DNA of 64,000 bases from Halomonas sp. LBP4 (GCF_003202205.1 NZ_PDOG01000001.1:953048-1017047); one strand, 5' to 3'. Positions 15,852-25,268 are shown, counted from the stretch's first letter. Notes: generated from the letters alone by a model not told the origin. Made by a program: numbers and translations.

Positions 15852-16781
15852 CTATGGTTCCTCATCGCCGACACCCAGGATCTCCTCGTAGAACGCGGGC
15901 ATGCCGTAGCGCAGTCCATGACGCTCGAAGATGTCTGCCATCTCGCCCTCACGCACCATGCGATCCACGATCGCTTCGATCGCATACCCCAGCTGCCGGT
16001 GCGTGTGCTTGACCGCCATGCCGACATCCCAGGCCTGCTTGCCCATCCCCGGGAAGCCATTCTCTGCCGCCGCAAACCCCTGGCCGGCATGGGCTCCCAA
16101 CTCGTGGTCGATCTCGGCACGCATGCCCATGACCGCGCTCACGTCACCGTCGGCCATGGCCCGGAAGGCCTGGCGGACGCTGCTGAAGTGGTGCGTATTG
16201 TCGCGCAACCGGCCGCCGAAGGCTGACGTCAGGTAGGTGGCCGGCAGGGTGTCGATCTCGACGCCGATGGGGTGATACTGGAATACGGCCAGCGTCCCCA
16301 CGGAGTCGATATCGCCGGGATCATAGGCGATCTGCCACCGCTCCTGCTGGTAGGGGCCGAACATCACGACCTGATCATTGATCACCTCGCCGGTGGAATC
16401 GCGCATATAGGCGTATTGCTTGTCATACGGCACGCGCAGCATGACATCGGCGATACGCCGCTTGGCCAGGTAATGCCCTTTCCAGATATTGTTGCGCAGG
16501 TCGTCTTCCAGGGTTTCGTCGGGGGTGATCCAGTGCACCCGGAACTCCACCTCCAACTCTTCCGCTATCCGCTTGCCGATGTCGATGTCGACACCGACCG
16601 CTTCTCCCTCCTTTTCATAGGAGTAGGGGGGGAAGTCCCGATAGACCCCGACGTTCAAGTACCCCGACTCGATGACGATGTCATAGGGCCGCTCGGGTGC
16701 CCGATCGAGGACCGACTCGCCGGCCTGTGCCGATACGCTCAGCACCAGCGCCAAGACAGTGAACCACCGAGTCAGCAACAT
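15852..16781 (-). CDS. Quinoprotein-associated periplasmic binding protein (MxaJ/XoxJ-like)
   Basis: A 309-residue exported protein (signal MLLTRWFTVLALVLSVSAQAG) with the SBP family 3 fold: YLNVGVYRDFPPYSYEKEGEAVGVDIDIGKRIAEEL, then RIADVMLRVPYDK. It would look like an amino-acid-transporter binding protein, but no transporter lies beside it. The family tied to PQQ dehydrogenases (MxaJ/XoxJ) acts in dehydrogenase maturation or activation. Its place between the cytochrome and dehydrogenase genes supports that. GGGGAGGTGTC precedes ATG 16781; upstream starts lack a signal peptide. It is co-transcribed with the cytochrome gene 34 bases upstream. Confidence 0.82.
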   Translation of the reverse strand: MLLTRWFTVLALVLSVSAQAGESVLDRAPERPYDIVIESGYLNVGVYRDFPPYSYEKEGEAVGVDIDIGKRIAEELEVEFRVHWITPDETLEDDLRNNIWKGHYLAKRRIADVMLRVPYDKQYAYMRDSTGEVINDQVVMFGPYQQERWQIAYDPGDIDSVGTLAVFQYHPIGVEIDTLPATYLTSAFGGRLRDNTHHFSSVRQAFRAMADGDVSAVMGMRAEIDHELGAHAGQGFAAAENGFPGMGKQAWDVGMAVKHTHRQLGYAIEAIVDRMVREGEMADIFERHGLRYGMPAFYEEILGVGDEEP

Positions 16782-16815
16782 GACACCTCCCCCCTCGTTT
16801 TCAGTGACTGCCAAT

Positions 16816-17238
16816 TCACTCCTTGACGGACTCGACATACGTCTTGATCGCCCAGATGGCATTCTGGTCCAGGTTGCTCTTGAAGGAGGGCATTCCCCGG
16901 TCGGTGCCGTTCAGCACACGACCGATGAAGTATTCGTCATCCCACTCTTCGAGTTCGCGCAAGTCCGGCGTCAGCCCACCCGACTGGGCCTGAATACCAT
17001 GACAAGCGGCGCAGTTTCCGGAGTACCCGCTTTCACCGATCTTGATCGCCTCCTCGTTGTAGTCGCCATGCTCGTTGCCGGCCCGGAACGGGTTTTCCAT
17101 CAATGGCTCGGAACTCAACTCGGGGAGACTGCCGGTATCGACCTCCTGTGGGGTCACATTACCATGGCCCATCACCAGCGCCGCCCACCCGAACAGGCCA
17201 GCGGCAACACATGCTTTGAGTGGAGAAGGAACTGCCAT
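16816..17238 (-). CDS. pedF: Cytochrome c550, PedF-like electron acceptor
   Basis: A 140-residue periplasmic monohaem cytochrome c. It has an N-terminal signal (KACVAAGLFGWAALVMGHG), the haem motif CAACH at about residues 76-80, and the likely axial methionine in GTDRGMPSF. The mature start HGNVTPQEVDTGSLPEL is the pattern of PedF-type c550, the electron acceptor of PQQ ethanol dehydrogenases. It is the first gene of a minus-strand transcript with the XoxJ-like gene. A CCWWRGTASY box stands 129 bases upstream. The direct acceptor role is from family and context. Confidence 0.87.
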   Translation of the reverse strand: MAVPSPLKACVAAGLFGWAALVMGHGNVTPQEVDTGSLPELSSEPLMENPFRAGNEHGDYNEEAIKIGESGYSGNCAACHGIQAQSGGLTPDLRELEEWDDEYFIGRVLNGTDRGMPSFKSNLDQNAIWAIKTYVESVKE

Positions 17239-17366
17239 ACCGAATACCTCTGTTGGATAGCTGTGGGCCGATCCACCGCTGTCGATAGTGGGGGTCGGCG
17301 ATCTGTTCCCAGTCTAGAAACCCTTCCCCGCCCTCTGAATACCACTTTCGGGCCTTCAACCCTGTT

Positions 17367-17376
17367 CCTTGGTAGT
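17367..17376 (+). promoter_or_regulatory. PQQ-regulon box upstream of the cytochrome c550 gene
   Basis: CCTTGGTAGT matches the consensus CCWWRGTASY fully. The position, 129 bases before the cytochrome start, matches the 127 bases seen at the dehydrogenase gene. It lies in the 300-base gap shared with the divergent ABC-module gene. Confidence 0.6.
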
Positions 17377-17445
17377 AGCCCCCTTCACCTCATCGTTGAT
17401 GGCAGCGCTATTCCTGCTGGCGGTCCTCGAACGCAGGAAATAGTT

Positions 17446-17455
17446 CCTTAGTACA
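17446..17455 (+). promoter_or_regulatory. PQQ-regulon box upstream of the ABC/beta-propeller operon
   Basis: CCTTAGTACA matches CCWWRGTASY in 9 of 10 positions and lies 84 bases before the ATG at 17539. Together with the box 79 bases to its left it divides the divergent promoter region between the two transcripts. Confidence 0.55.
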
Positions 17456-17538
17456 GGCGTATTGCTACTTTCTGAATATTTCCGCTTTCTCCCGCCTTCC
17501 CTAAGCTCGAAGCATAACGACAAATAGCGAGGCTCCCC

Positions 17539-18711
17539 ATGTGCACTCCCCTGAAAGTTCCCCTGGCCATGCTACTCGCGTTGTGGCTGTCGGCGCCGCT
17601 GGCAGCATTCGGACTGGATATTCCCATCGGCTATATCCAGTGGGTGCCGGACCAGGGCCCGGTGCTGTCCAACGTCACCCCGGAACCGGAAGACGCGGGT
17701 CTGCGGGGTGCCGAGCTGGCCATCGAGGACAACAACACCACCGGCCGATTCCTGGAGCATCACTACGCCCTGACGTCGCGGGTGGTGGATTCCGAGGACC
17801 AGGCACAGGAAGCCCTCGAGCAGATGCTGGATGAGGGAATCACCCTGTTCGTGCTGCGCGTTCCGGCCGACACGCTGGGCAGCATGGCGGAAAAGACGGC
17901 GGGTGAAGCGCTGCTCTTCAATGCCGGCGCCAAGGACGATGCGTTGCGCATTTCAACGTGCCACCCGCACGTCGTACACACCCAGCCGAGCTACGCGATG
18001 CTCACGGATGGCCTGGCACAATGGCTCAACCTGCGGCGCTGGAAGCAGGTCTTCCTGATCACCGGCCCGACCGACAGCGACACGGCCTGGGCCGAGGCCT
18101 TCCGCCGCTCGACGCGGCGTTTCGGCGTGGAGATCGTGACCGACAAGCCCTGGACCTTCGACGCCGATCTGCGGCGTACGGCATCGCAGGAGCTGCCCCT
18201 GTTCACCCAGGCGGACGACTACGATGCCGTGGTGGTGGCTGATGTGCGGGGCGACTTCGGCGAGTACGTGCCGTTCAATACCTGGCTGCCGCGTCCGGTG
18301 GTGGGCACGCAGGGCATGTCGCCGGTGGCCTGGCACCGGGTCATCGAGAGCTGGGGGGCCGCCCAGCTGCAGAACCGCTTCCGCGAGCTGGCCGGCCGTC
18401 ACATGAACGGTAACGACTATGCCGCCTGGGCCGGCGTGCGCTCCGTGGGGACCGCCGTGACGCAGCTCGATGCCGCGGATGCCGGCCCGATCCGCGACTT
18501 CCTGTTCTCCGACGACTTCCAACTGGCCGCCTTCAAGGGCCGCAAGCTCAGTTATCGCCCGTGGAACGGCCAGCTCCGCCAGCCGATCCCGCTGGTCCAC
18601 CCCCAGGGGCTGGTTGCCACCGCGCCGTTCGAAGGCTTCCTGCACCCGGTCACCGACCTGGACTCCCTCGGCTACGACGAAGCGGAGAGCGACTGCCGCA
18701 TCAACTCATAG
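17539..18711 (+). CDS. ABC-type substrate-binding protein of the PQQ alcohol-oxidation system
   Basis: A 390-residue exported protein (signal MCTPLKVPLAMLLALWLSAPLAAFG). The fold is that of branched-chain-amino-acid-type receptors: DAGLRGAELAIEDNN, LFVLRVPADTLGSMAEKTAGEALLFNAGAKDDALR. Such a receptor is known as part of a conserved set (receptor, beta-propeller, ATPase, permease) found with PQQ alcohol dehydrogenases. The ligand is unknown. It heads a plus-strand operon running to 22217 and is divergent from the cytochrome gene. The start is preceded by GCGAGG. Confidence 0.75.
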   Translation: MCTPLKVPLAMLLALWLSAPLAAFGLDIPIGYIQWVPDQGPVLSNVTPEPEDAGLRGAELAIEDNNTTGRFLEHHYALTSRVVDSEDQAQEALEQMLDEGITLFVLRVPADTLGSMAEKTAGEALLFNAGAKDDALRISTCHPHVVHTQPSYAMLTDGLAQWLNLRRWKQVFLITGPTDSDTAWAEAFRRSTRRFGVEIVTDKPWTFDADLRRTASQELPLFTQADDYDAVVVADVRGDFGEYVPFNTWLPRPVVGTQGMSPVAWHRVIESWGAAQLQNRFRELAGRHMNGNDYAAWAGVRSVGTAVTQLDAADAGPIRDFLFSDDFQLAAFKGRKLSYRPWNGQLRQPIPLVHPQGLVATAPFEGFLHPVTDLDSLGYDEAESDCRINS

Positions 18712-18760
18712 GCAGCCAGTGACCTCCCATTACGGCATGAACAACCCAAGGAAAACTCAC

Positions 18761-19725
18761 ATGAAGAATATTCTCCGTGCGACTGCCCTGGTCGCCCTGT
18801 TCGGACTCTCGGCTCCGGCCCTCGCCAGCCTGGCCTATGTCTCCAACGAGAAGGACAACAGCATCTCGGTGATCGATATCGACTCCCTGGAAGTGGTCGA
18901 GACGATCCCGGTCGGCCAGCGCCCCCGAGGCATCCTGCTGTCCAAGGATCATACCAAGCTCTATATCTGCGCCAGCGACGACGACACCGTGCAGATCATG
19001 GACCTGGAAACCCGCCAGATCGTCGATACCCTTCCGTCGGGTGAAGACCCCGAGCAGTTCGCCCTGCATCCCAACGATCGCTGGCTGTTCATTGCCAACG
19101 AGGACGACGCCATCGTGACCGTGGTGGATGTCGCGACCAAGGAAGTATTGGCGCAGATCGACGTCGGCGTCGAACCGGAAGGCATGGCGGTCAGCCCGGA
19201 CGGCAAGTGGGCGGTCAATACCAGTGAAACCTCCAGCATGCTGCACTGGATCGATACCGAAAGTTTCGAGATCAAGAAGAACATGGTGGTCGGCCAGCGC
19301 CCCCGCCACGTCGAATTCAGCCAGGACGGCAAGATTGCCTGGGCCTCTGCGGAAATCGGCGGCACCGTTCACATCATCGACGTGGACGAGCTGGAGGAGA
19401 TCCAGACGCTGGACTTCAAGATCCGCGGCGTCAACCAGGACAAGGTACAGCCGGTGGGCATCGAGCTGACCTCGGACGGCCGCTATGCCTTCGTGGCGCT
19501 CGGGCCGGCCAACCATGTGGCGGTCGTCGACGCCCAGAGCTACGAGGTCCTCGATTACCTGCTGGTCGGCCGGCGCGTATGGCAGCTGGAGCTGACCGAG
19601 GACGAGAGCCAGCTGTTGACTACCAATGGCGTCAGCGGGGATGTCTCGGTGATCGATGTCGACAGCCTCAAGGTCACCAAGTCCATCGAGGTTGGCCGCT
19701 ACCCCTGGGGCGTGGTCGTTGCGCC

Positions 19726-19729
<4 letters not shown>
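18761..19729 (+). CDS. PQQ-associated YVTN-type beta-propeller protein
   Basis: A 322-residue secreted protein (signal MKNILRATALVALFGLSAPALAS). It has seven or so repeats of about 42 residues with the YVTN pattern: SLAYVSNEKDNSISVIDIDSLEVVETIPVGQRPRGI, WLFIANEDDAIVTVVDVATKEVLAQIDVG, and others. AAGGA lies 8 bases before ATG 18761; ATG 18737 is an alternative. It overlaps the ATPase gene by ATGA. Family members always accompany quinoprotein dehydrogenase loci, but no biochemical function is established. It may be a periplasmic scaffold. Confidence 0.8.
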
Positions 19730-20501
<772 letters not shown>

Positions 20502-20505
<4 letters not shown>

Positions 20506-21290
20506 GCGCCATCGCCTACCTGCACTGCTTCCTGGGCGTGAGCGGTCGCGAATGGCGTCGCTTCGTCCAGCAGCGCACGCGCTTCTTCAGCGCCCTGGTC
20601 CGCCCACTCTTGTGGCTGGTGGTGTTCGCCGCCGGATTTCGCGCCGTGCTGGGCATCTCGATCATGGCACCCTACGACACCTACATCCCCTACGAGGTCT
20701 ATATCACTCCCGGGCTGTGCTGCATGATCCTGCTGTTCAACGGCATGCAGGGGTCGCTGTCGATGGTCTACGACCGCGAGATGGGCAGCATGAAGGTGCT
20801 GCTGATGAGCCCGCTGTCACGCCCCTTCCTGCTGCTCTCCAAGGTGCTGGCGATCTCGCTGGTGTCGCTGGTACAGGTCTACGCCTTTCTCGCCATCGCC
20901 TGGTGGTACGGCATCCGGCCGCCGGCCTGGGGCCTGGCCACGGCCATGCCGGCGCTGCTGCTGGTGGCGCTGATGCTCAGCACGCTGGGATTGGTGCTGG
21001 CCAATGCCATCCGCCAGTTGGAGAACTTCGCCGGGGTGATGAACTTCGTGATCTTCCCGCTGTTCTTCCTCTCCTCGGCACTCTACCCCTTGTGGAAGAT
21101 GCAGGAAGCCGGGCCTTGGCTGTACCGGCTGAGTGCCTACAACCCCTTCACCCATGGGGTCGAGCTGGTGCGCTTTGCCCTCTACGAGCAACTGGCGATG
21201 GCCCCCCTGCTGTGGTGCCTGGGATTGACCGGCCTGTTCGGGCTGGTCGCGGTGACGACCTTCAACCTGCAGCGCGGGCAGGGCCTCTGA
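20502..21290 (+). CDS. ABC-2 type permease of the PQQ alcohol-oxidation module
   Basis: A 262-residue membrane protein with about six helices and the ABC-2 membrane fold (RPLLWLVVFAAGFRAV, GLCCMILLFNGMQGSLSMVYDREMGSMKVLLMSPLSR, FPLFFLSSALYPL). It pairs with the ATPase gene that it overlaps by ATGA. This exporter architecture is at odds with a binding-protein importer, so the receptor at 17539 may work separately. The TGA stop at 21288-21290 is in the same frame as the following polyferredoxin gene. Confidence 0.8.
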
Positions 21291-21311
21291 CCGACGTCCC
21301 TGCCGGCCTGG

Positions 21312-22217
21312 GTGAGCCTGTGGCAGGAGCGCTGGCCGCAGGTGACCATCCTGGTGGCCAGTCTGGTGGTGTTGACGGTGTTCTTCGCCCGCCAGCACCA
21401 TTACAGCCGCTACCCGAAACTGCTGCACCGGTTTCGCTGGGGATTCTTGTTCTTCACTTTGTTCTTCATCGGTTTCTACGCCCAGGGCCAGCTCTCCGTC
21501 GTGAATATCTTCACCTTGCTGCTGTCCCTCTACGACGGCTTCGAGATTGGCACCTTCCTGTTGGACCCGGTGATCTTCATCCTCTGGACCTTCACCTTCA
21601 TTACCCTGTTCATCTGGGGCCGCGGGCTCTTCTGCGGCTGGCTGTGCCCGTTCGGGGCAATGCAGGAGATGGCATCCTGGCTGGGCAAGACACTGCGGGT
21701 CCGCCAGCGCAAGGTGCCCGAAGCCTGGCACCGGCGACTGATCCACCTCAAGTACCTGATCCTCGTCGGCCTGGTCGGCACCTCCTTCCACTCCCTTACC
21801 CTGGCCGAACAGTTGTCGGAAGTGGAGCCCTTCAAGACCAGTCTGACCCTCTACTTCTGGCGCTACTGGCCATTCGTGGTCTACGCCGTGGGGCTGCTGG
21901 TGGCGGGCATGTTCGTGCACAAGTTCTTCTGCCGTTACCTATGCCCGCTGGGGGCAGGGTTGGCGGTGCTGGGCAAGTTCCGTCTGTTCAGCTGGCTGGA
22001 ACGGGTCAAGCTCTGCGGCCAGCCCTGTCAGACTTGCAAGAACCAGTGTGAGATCAACGCCATCCGCACCGATGGCCGGATCGATTACAACGAGTGCATC
22101 CAGTGCCTGGAGTGTGTGGTGATCCTGCGGGACGACACCCGGTGCGTGGACAGCCTGATCCAGCAGAAACGGCAGCGTCGCGCCCGGATCCAGGCGGTGA
22201 ATGTTGGTGTGTCGTGA
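21312..22217 (+). CDS. NosR/NapH-like membrane polyferredoxin
   Basis: A 301-residue inner-membrane protein starting at GTG. It has about five helices with two CxxxCP motifs at membrane edges (CGWLCPFGA and CRYLCPLGA), as in NosR, NapH and RdxA. Two C-terminal Fe-S clusters follow: CGQPCQTCKNQC and CIQCLECVV with a later Cys. This is like the C-terminal half of NosR without its FMN domain. It probably moves electrons across or along the membrane for the quinoprotein system. The ribosome site before GTG is weak, and the gene is only 21 bases past the permease stop in the same frame. Confidence 0.75.
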   Translation: MSLWQERWPQVTILVASLVVLTVFFARQHHYSRYPKLLHRFRWGFLFFTLFFIGFYAQGQLSVVNIFTLLLSLYDGFEIGTFLLDPVIFILWTFTFITLFIWGRGLFCGWLCPFGAMQEMASWLGKTLRVRQRKVPEAWHRRLIHLKYLILVGLVGTSFHSLTLAEQLSEVEPFKTSLTLYFWRYWPFVVYAVGLLVAGMFVHKFFCRYLCPLGAGLAVLGKFRLFSWLERVKLCGQPCQTCKNQCEINAIRTDGRIDYNECIQCLECVVILRDDTRCVDSLIQQKRQRRARIQAVNVGVS

Positions 22218-22284
22218 AATGCCGTCGCCGCCTGGCTCACGCCACCGGCCCGACCATGGCGTGTGCGCAGGCTCGTAGCGCCAA

Positions 22285-22314
22285 GCCCGTGCCCGTGCCC
22301 GTGCCCGTGCCCGA
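22285..22314 (+). repeat. Hexanucleotide microsatellite (GCCCGT)4-GCCCGA
   Basis: Four perfect GCCCGT units followed by a one-base variant lie in the non-coding gap after the polyferredoxin gene. Such tracts can slip in copy number. No gene overlaps it. Confidence 0.7.
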
Positions 22315-22339
22315 GAGAGATCCTACCAGCGGCATGCGC

Positions 22340-22349
22340 CCTAAGTACC
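22340..22349 (+). promoter_or_regulatory. PQQ-regulon box in the 22.2-22.8 kb gap
   Basis: CCTAAGTACC is a full match to CCWWRGTASY. It lies 145 bases before a 23-codon frame with a strong ribosome site (22485), so it may drive a short transcript there. No other gene starts nearby on the plus strand. Confidence 0.45.
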
Positions 22350-22484
22350 GGTCAATCGCGACCATCGGCATATATCGGCGCCAGGCCCGGACCGGCTAGG
22401 CTTCTCCCATGGCTCCGTGCGTGACGCGACTTCCCGACAACGGCAGTGCGATCACGCCAGGTACATCACCCGAGGAGAACCGCA

Positions 22485-22556
22485 ATGCCTGTCCGTCCAT
22501 CCACCCATCCGCCAGTCTCCGTTCCCTCCGTTACGGCTGCTGGCCGCCGGGGATGA
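22485..22556 (+). CDS. Possible 23-residue peptide gene
   Basis: ATG 22485 is preceded by CGAGGAG with an 8-base gap and is followed by 23 codons rich in Pro, Ser and Val (MPVRPSTHPPVSVPS...GRRG). The length equals PqqA, but the PqqA Glu-x3-Tyr pair is missing, so it is not a PQQ precursor. It may be a leader peptide for the frame at 22581. The only support is the ribosome site and the regulon box upstream. Confidence 0.25.
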   Translation: MPVRPSTHPPVSVPSVTAAGRRG

Positions 22557-22580
22557 ACCCACCGAGAGGAGTTCCTGGTC

Positions 22581-22814
22581 ATGTCCCGATTCCCCCTCAC
22601 TAGCACTCCGGCCCGGGCCGCCATGCTGGCACGGTGCATGTTCGGCAACGGCACCGCCGCAGACGACGGCACCCGACAGGACGACACCGGCCTCGGGTCC
22701 CTCGACCCGAAGACCGGTGGTGGCGGCCCCATCGCCGGCATGGCAGATCCTGCAGAGGGCGAGGCGCTGGAAGTCAGACCACCTTGCTCTCCAGGCTGCG
22801 CAACTTCCGGGTAA
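22581..22814 (+). CDS. Possible 77-residue protein of unknown function
   Basis: This frame starts ATGTCCCGA after GAGAGGAG (about 9 bases away). It encodes a Gly- and Asp-rich chain (GTAADDGTRQDDTGLGSLDPKTGGGGPIAG) with three cysteines. I recognise no family. Its end overlaps the last 41 bases of the minus-strand ATPase gene, which counts against it. It is listed because the 22218-22773 gap otherwise has no gene and two start sites here have good ribosome sites. Confidence 0.25.
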   Translation: MSRFPLTSTPARAAMLARCMFGNGTAADDGTRQDDTGLGSLDPKTGGGGPIAGMADPAEGEALEVRPPCSPGCATSG

Positions 22815-23445
22815 TGCCTGCCACGTCACCGCCGCTCGCCAACCGCTCATCCCACTGCAACCGGGCCGGCTGACCATTGAGGTACCAGATCCGGTTGGCG
22901 AGTCGCCCAGCGTCCCGGGCATCGTGGGTGACGCAGATCATCGCCATGTGCGGGCGCGCGTCCAGCAGCGTGCCTACGAGGTTCTGCAACGCCTGCGCCC
23001 GGGGAGGATCGAGCGACGCGAAGGGCTCATCGAGCAATAGCAAATCCGGCTGGATCGCCAGGCAGCGCGCCAGCGCCGCGCGGCGCGCCATGCCCAGCGA
23101 CAGCTGATCCGGCAAGTGCTCCGCGCACCCGGCCAGGCCCACCTGGGCCAGCAACGGCTCTACCTCGTGCGCGGGTACCCCCACCAGCCTCAGGTTCTGG
23201 CGCAACGTTCGCCACGGCAGCAGGCGGTGCTCCTGGAACAGGTAGCCGATCCGCAGACCTGCCCTCCTCCTCACCGCCGCGGCGGGGAATTGCTGTTCCA
23301 AGCCGGCGATGACATTGAGCAGGGTGGTCTTGCCGATCCCCGAGGGTCCCAGCAGGCAGATGCGATCCCCCTCGGCAATGCGCGTGGCGATATCGCCCAG
23401 CACGGGTTGGCGGGACATGCGCGCCTCGATGCAGAGTTCAAGCAT
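22774..23445 (-). CDS. ABC importer ATPase, SsuB/TauB-like
   Basis: A 223-residue ATPase. Walker A is GPSGIGKTT, the Q loop YLFQEHRLLPW is typical of nitrate/taurine/sulfonate importers, the signature is LSLGMARRAALARCL, and Walker B is LLLLDEPFASLD with CVTHD following. It overlaps the permease gene by 8 bases and is the last gene of a three-gene minus-strand operon. The transported ligand is unknown; the position inside the PQQ island suggests a link to alcohol or cofactor metabolism. Confidence 0.8.
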   Translation of the reverse strand: MLELCIEARMSRQPVLGDIATRIAEGDRICLLGPSGIGKTTLLNVIAGLEQQFPAAAVRRRAGLRIGYLFQEHRLLPWRTLRQNLRLVGVPAHEVEPLLAQVGLAGCAEHLPDQLSLGMARRAALARCLAIQPDLLLLDEPFASLDPPRAQALQNLVGTLLDARPHMAMICVTHDARDAGRLANRIWYLNGQPARLQWDERLASGGDVAGITRKLRSLESKVV

Positions 23446-24199
23446 GACGCACCCCGGCCGTCCGCCAGCGCGATGCCCGACGCTCCAGGGGTTGCAGCAC
23501 GGCCAGCTCGATCACCTGCACCACGGCAATGAACGCCAGGCTATAGGCCAGAATGCTGGCCACATCGAATACCTGAAACGCCATATGCAGCTGAAAGCCG
23601 ATGCCGTCGGAACGGCCCAGCAACTCCACCACCAGGACAATCTTCCAGATCAGCGCCAGCCCGCCCCGGGTCGCCGCCATCAGGTAAGGAAACAGCTGCG
23701 GGGTCCACACATGGGCCAGGCGCTGCCAGCGGGTGAAATGATACACCTCGGCCATCTGCTCCAGCCGGTTGTCCAGGCTGCGGGCCCCCTCGCGCACGGT
23801 CACGGCCACATTGGGCACCTTGTTGATCACTACCGCCAGCACCGCCGCGGCTTCCACCAGGCCCACCCAGACATAGAGCAGGATGATGGTGACCAGGGCG
23901 GGCAGATTGAGGAACAACACCAGCAACGGGTCCAGCAGGGCATTGACCAGCGGCGCGCGCCCCATCCACACGCCAAGCAGCGTGCCCAGCGCCATGGCCA
24001 GCGCGAAGCTGAGCATGACCCGGCGTAGCGTCACCCCCAGATGATGCTGCAGTTCACCCGCCCTTACTTCTCCCCACAGGGTCTGGAGCACGGCCAGGGG
24101 GCTGGGCAGCAGGGCGGAATCCAGCAGCGCGGCCACCAGCCCCCAGATAAGCAGCGCCGCCGGCAGGGCGATCCAGCACGCCCAGGGCGCGGTTTTCAT
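23438..24199 (-). CDS. ABC importer permease, SsuC/TauC-like
   Basis: A 253-residue membrane protein of the binding-protein-dependent permease family with about six helices. The EAA-type loop is EGARSLDNRLEQMAEVYHFTRWQRLAHVWTPQLFPYLMAA. The start overlaps the binding-protein stop as ATGA (24196-24199). It works with the ATPase and receptor on either side. Confidence 0.82.
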   Translation of the reverse strand: MKTAPWACWIALPAALLIWGLVAALLDSALLPSPLAVLQTLWGEVRAGELQHHLGVTLRRVMLSFALAMALGTLLGVWMGRAPLVNALLDPLLVLFLNLPALVTIILLYVWVGLVEAAAVLAVVINKVPNVAVTVREGARSLDNRLEQMAEVYHFTRWQRLAHVWTPQLFPYLMAATRGGLALIWKIVLVVELLGRSDGIGFQLHMAFQVFDVASILAYSLAFIAVVQVIELAVLQPLERRASRWRTAGVRHA

Positions 24200-25221
24200 G
24201 GTGCTCTCCGCGACGCATCAGCCCGGTAGAACAACCGATCGGGCAGCACCTCATCCGCCTCGGCACCGGTCAACACGAGCAACCGCTGCAGATCGCTGAT
24301 GCGCTGATCGTCCAGCGCTGCCGGGGTGCCGGCAACGAAGCCCTGGCGCAGCGCCTCGAAGTCGGCATCGCCCTCCACTCGCATCAGCGGCCGGATGGCC
24401 TCCCAGCGTGACGCCTGCTCAGCCAGTTGCCGCTTGGCCTCGACCAGCGAGCCGGCGAAGCGATCCAGCAGGTCGCGATGCTCGCGTGCCCACGACTCGC
24501 GAAACACATAGCCCAACACCGGCAGGTCCCGATCCAGCGACAGGGCATCGAGCAGGTCCGCCATCTGCAATGCCGTGCGGACGCCCCCCGCCGCCTTGAG
24601 CTTGGCGGCGAAATGCCAGTAGGTGACCAGCACGTCGACCCTGCCCCGCCGCATGGCTTCATTGAGCAGCGGCGGGGCCGCATAGCTCACCTCGGCCTCC
24701 CGCTCCAGGTCCAGGCCCTGCTCGGCCGCGACCCTGCGCAACAGGATCCAGCCCTTGCTGTCCGGGCCACCGGCCACGCCGATCCGCTTGCCCCGCAGGT
24801 CGTCAATCGACTCGAAGCGCGCGTCCTCGGCCACCAGGATATCGCCAATCTGCGATGAAAAGGGCAGGTACAGGTAGGGTTCGCCCTGATCATAGCGGGC
24901 CTGAACCCACAGCAGGTCGGCAACGGCGCCCTGGACATCCCCACTGGAAACGGCAATCCGAGAGGCCGGTAAATGGGGCACCAGACGCACCTCCAGATCA
25001 TAGCCTGCCTGCCTGTCCAGCCCCAGGCGCTGGATATGATCCAGTTCCCAGTGGGCGGTACCGAACTGCAGGACACTCAGCTTCAGCACCGGGAGTTCCT
25101 CCCCCAGCACCGGGGCGCTCCACAGGTTGATGACGCCCAGGCTCACCACTAGGACCGCCAGCAATCGGCAGCGCAGAAAACGGCGCAGGTCGCGCCATGA
25201 CTTGCAGAAATATCGGCTCAT
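24196..25221 (-). CDS. ABC importer substrate-binding protein, SsuA/TauA/NitT-like
   Basis: A 341-residue exported protein. A basic N-terminus and hydrophobic stretch (CRLLAVLVVSLGVINLWSAPVLG) form the signal. The mature part has VLKLSVLQFGTAHWELDHIQRLGLD, VADLLWVQARY, and LRGKRIGVAGGPDSKGWILLRR, the usual NMT1/SsuA features. ATG 25221 is chosen; the ribosome site is weak and a longer start is possible. A CCWWRGTASY box at 25259-25268 is unusually near this start, which may mean the true start lies further downstream or the promoter is compact. Ligand unknown. Confidence 0.75.
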   Translation of the reverse strand: MSRYFCKSWRDLRRFLRCRLLAVLVVSLGVINLWSAPVLGEELPVLKLSVLQFGTAHWELDHIQRLGLDRQAGYDLEVRLVPHLPASRIAVSSGDVQGAVADLLWVQARYDQGEPYLYLPFSSQIGDILVAEDARFESIDDLRGKRIGVAGGPDSKGWILLRRVAAEQGLDLEREAEVSYAAPPLLNEAMRRGRVDVLVTYWHFAAKLKAAGGVRTALQMADLLDALSLDRDLPVLGYVFRESWAREHRDLLDRFAGSLVEAKRQLAEQASRWEAIRPLMRVEGDADFEALRQGFVAGTPAALDDQRISDLQRLLVLTGAEADEVLPDRLFYRADASRRAP

Positions 25222-25258
25222 GTCTTGCACGATACGGAGGGTGTTTATACGCCAGAAT

Positions 25259-25268
25259 AGTACTTTGG
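25259..25268 (-). promoter_or_regulatory. PQQ-regulon box upstream of the ABC importer operon
   Basis: On the minus strand this reads CCAAAGTACT, a full match to CCWWRGTASY, 38 bases before the annotated start. It lies in the divergent gap between the importer and the NarL-family regulator (25222-25554). Confidence 0.5.

Noticed and set aside
15852..16781. Reading the SBP family 3 protein as an amino-acid importer receptor
   Set aside because: No permease or ATPase is adjacent, and it lies between the cytochrome and the PQQ dehydrogenase genes, where MxaJ/XoxJ-type proteins belong.
22285..22314. GCCCGT tract as the start of a CRISPR array
   Set aside because: It is a pure hexanucleotide repeat without spacers, and no cas genes are present.
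22466..22741. A 91-codon minus-strand frame in the 22.2-22.8 kb gap
   Set aside because: It has no ribosome site or domain and its composition is typical of non-coding GC-rich DNA.
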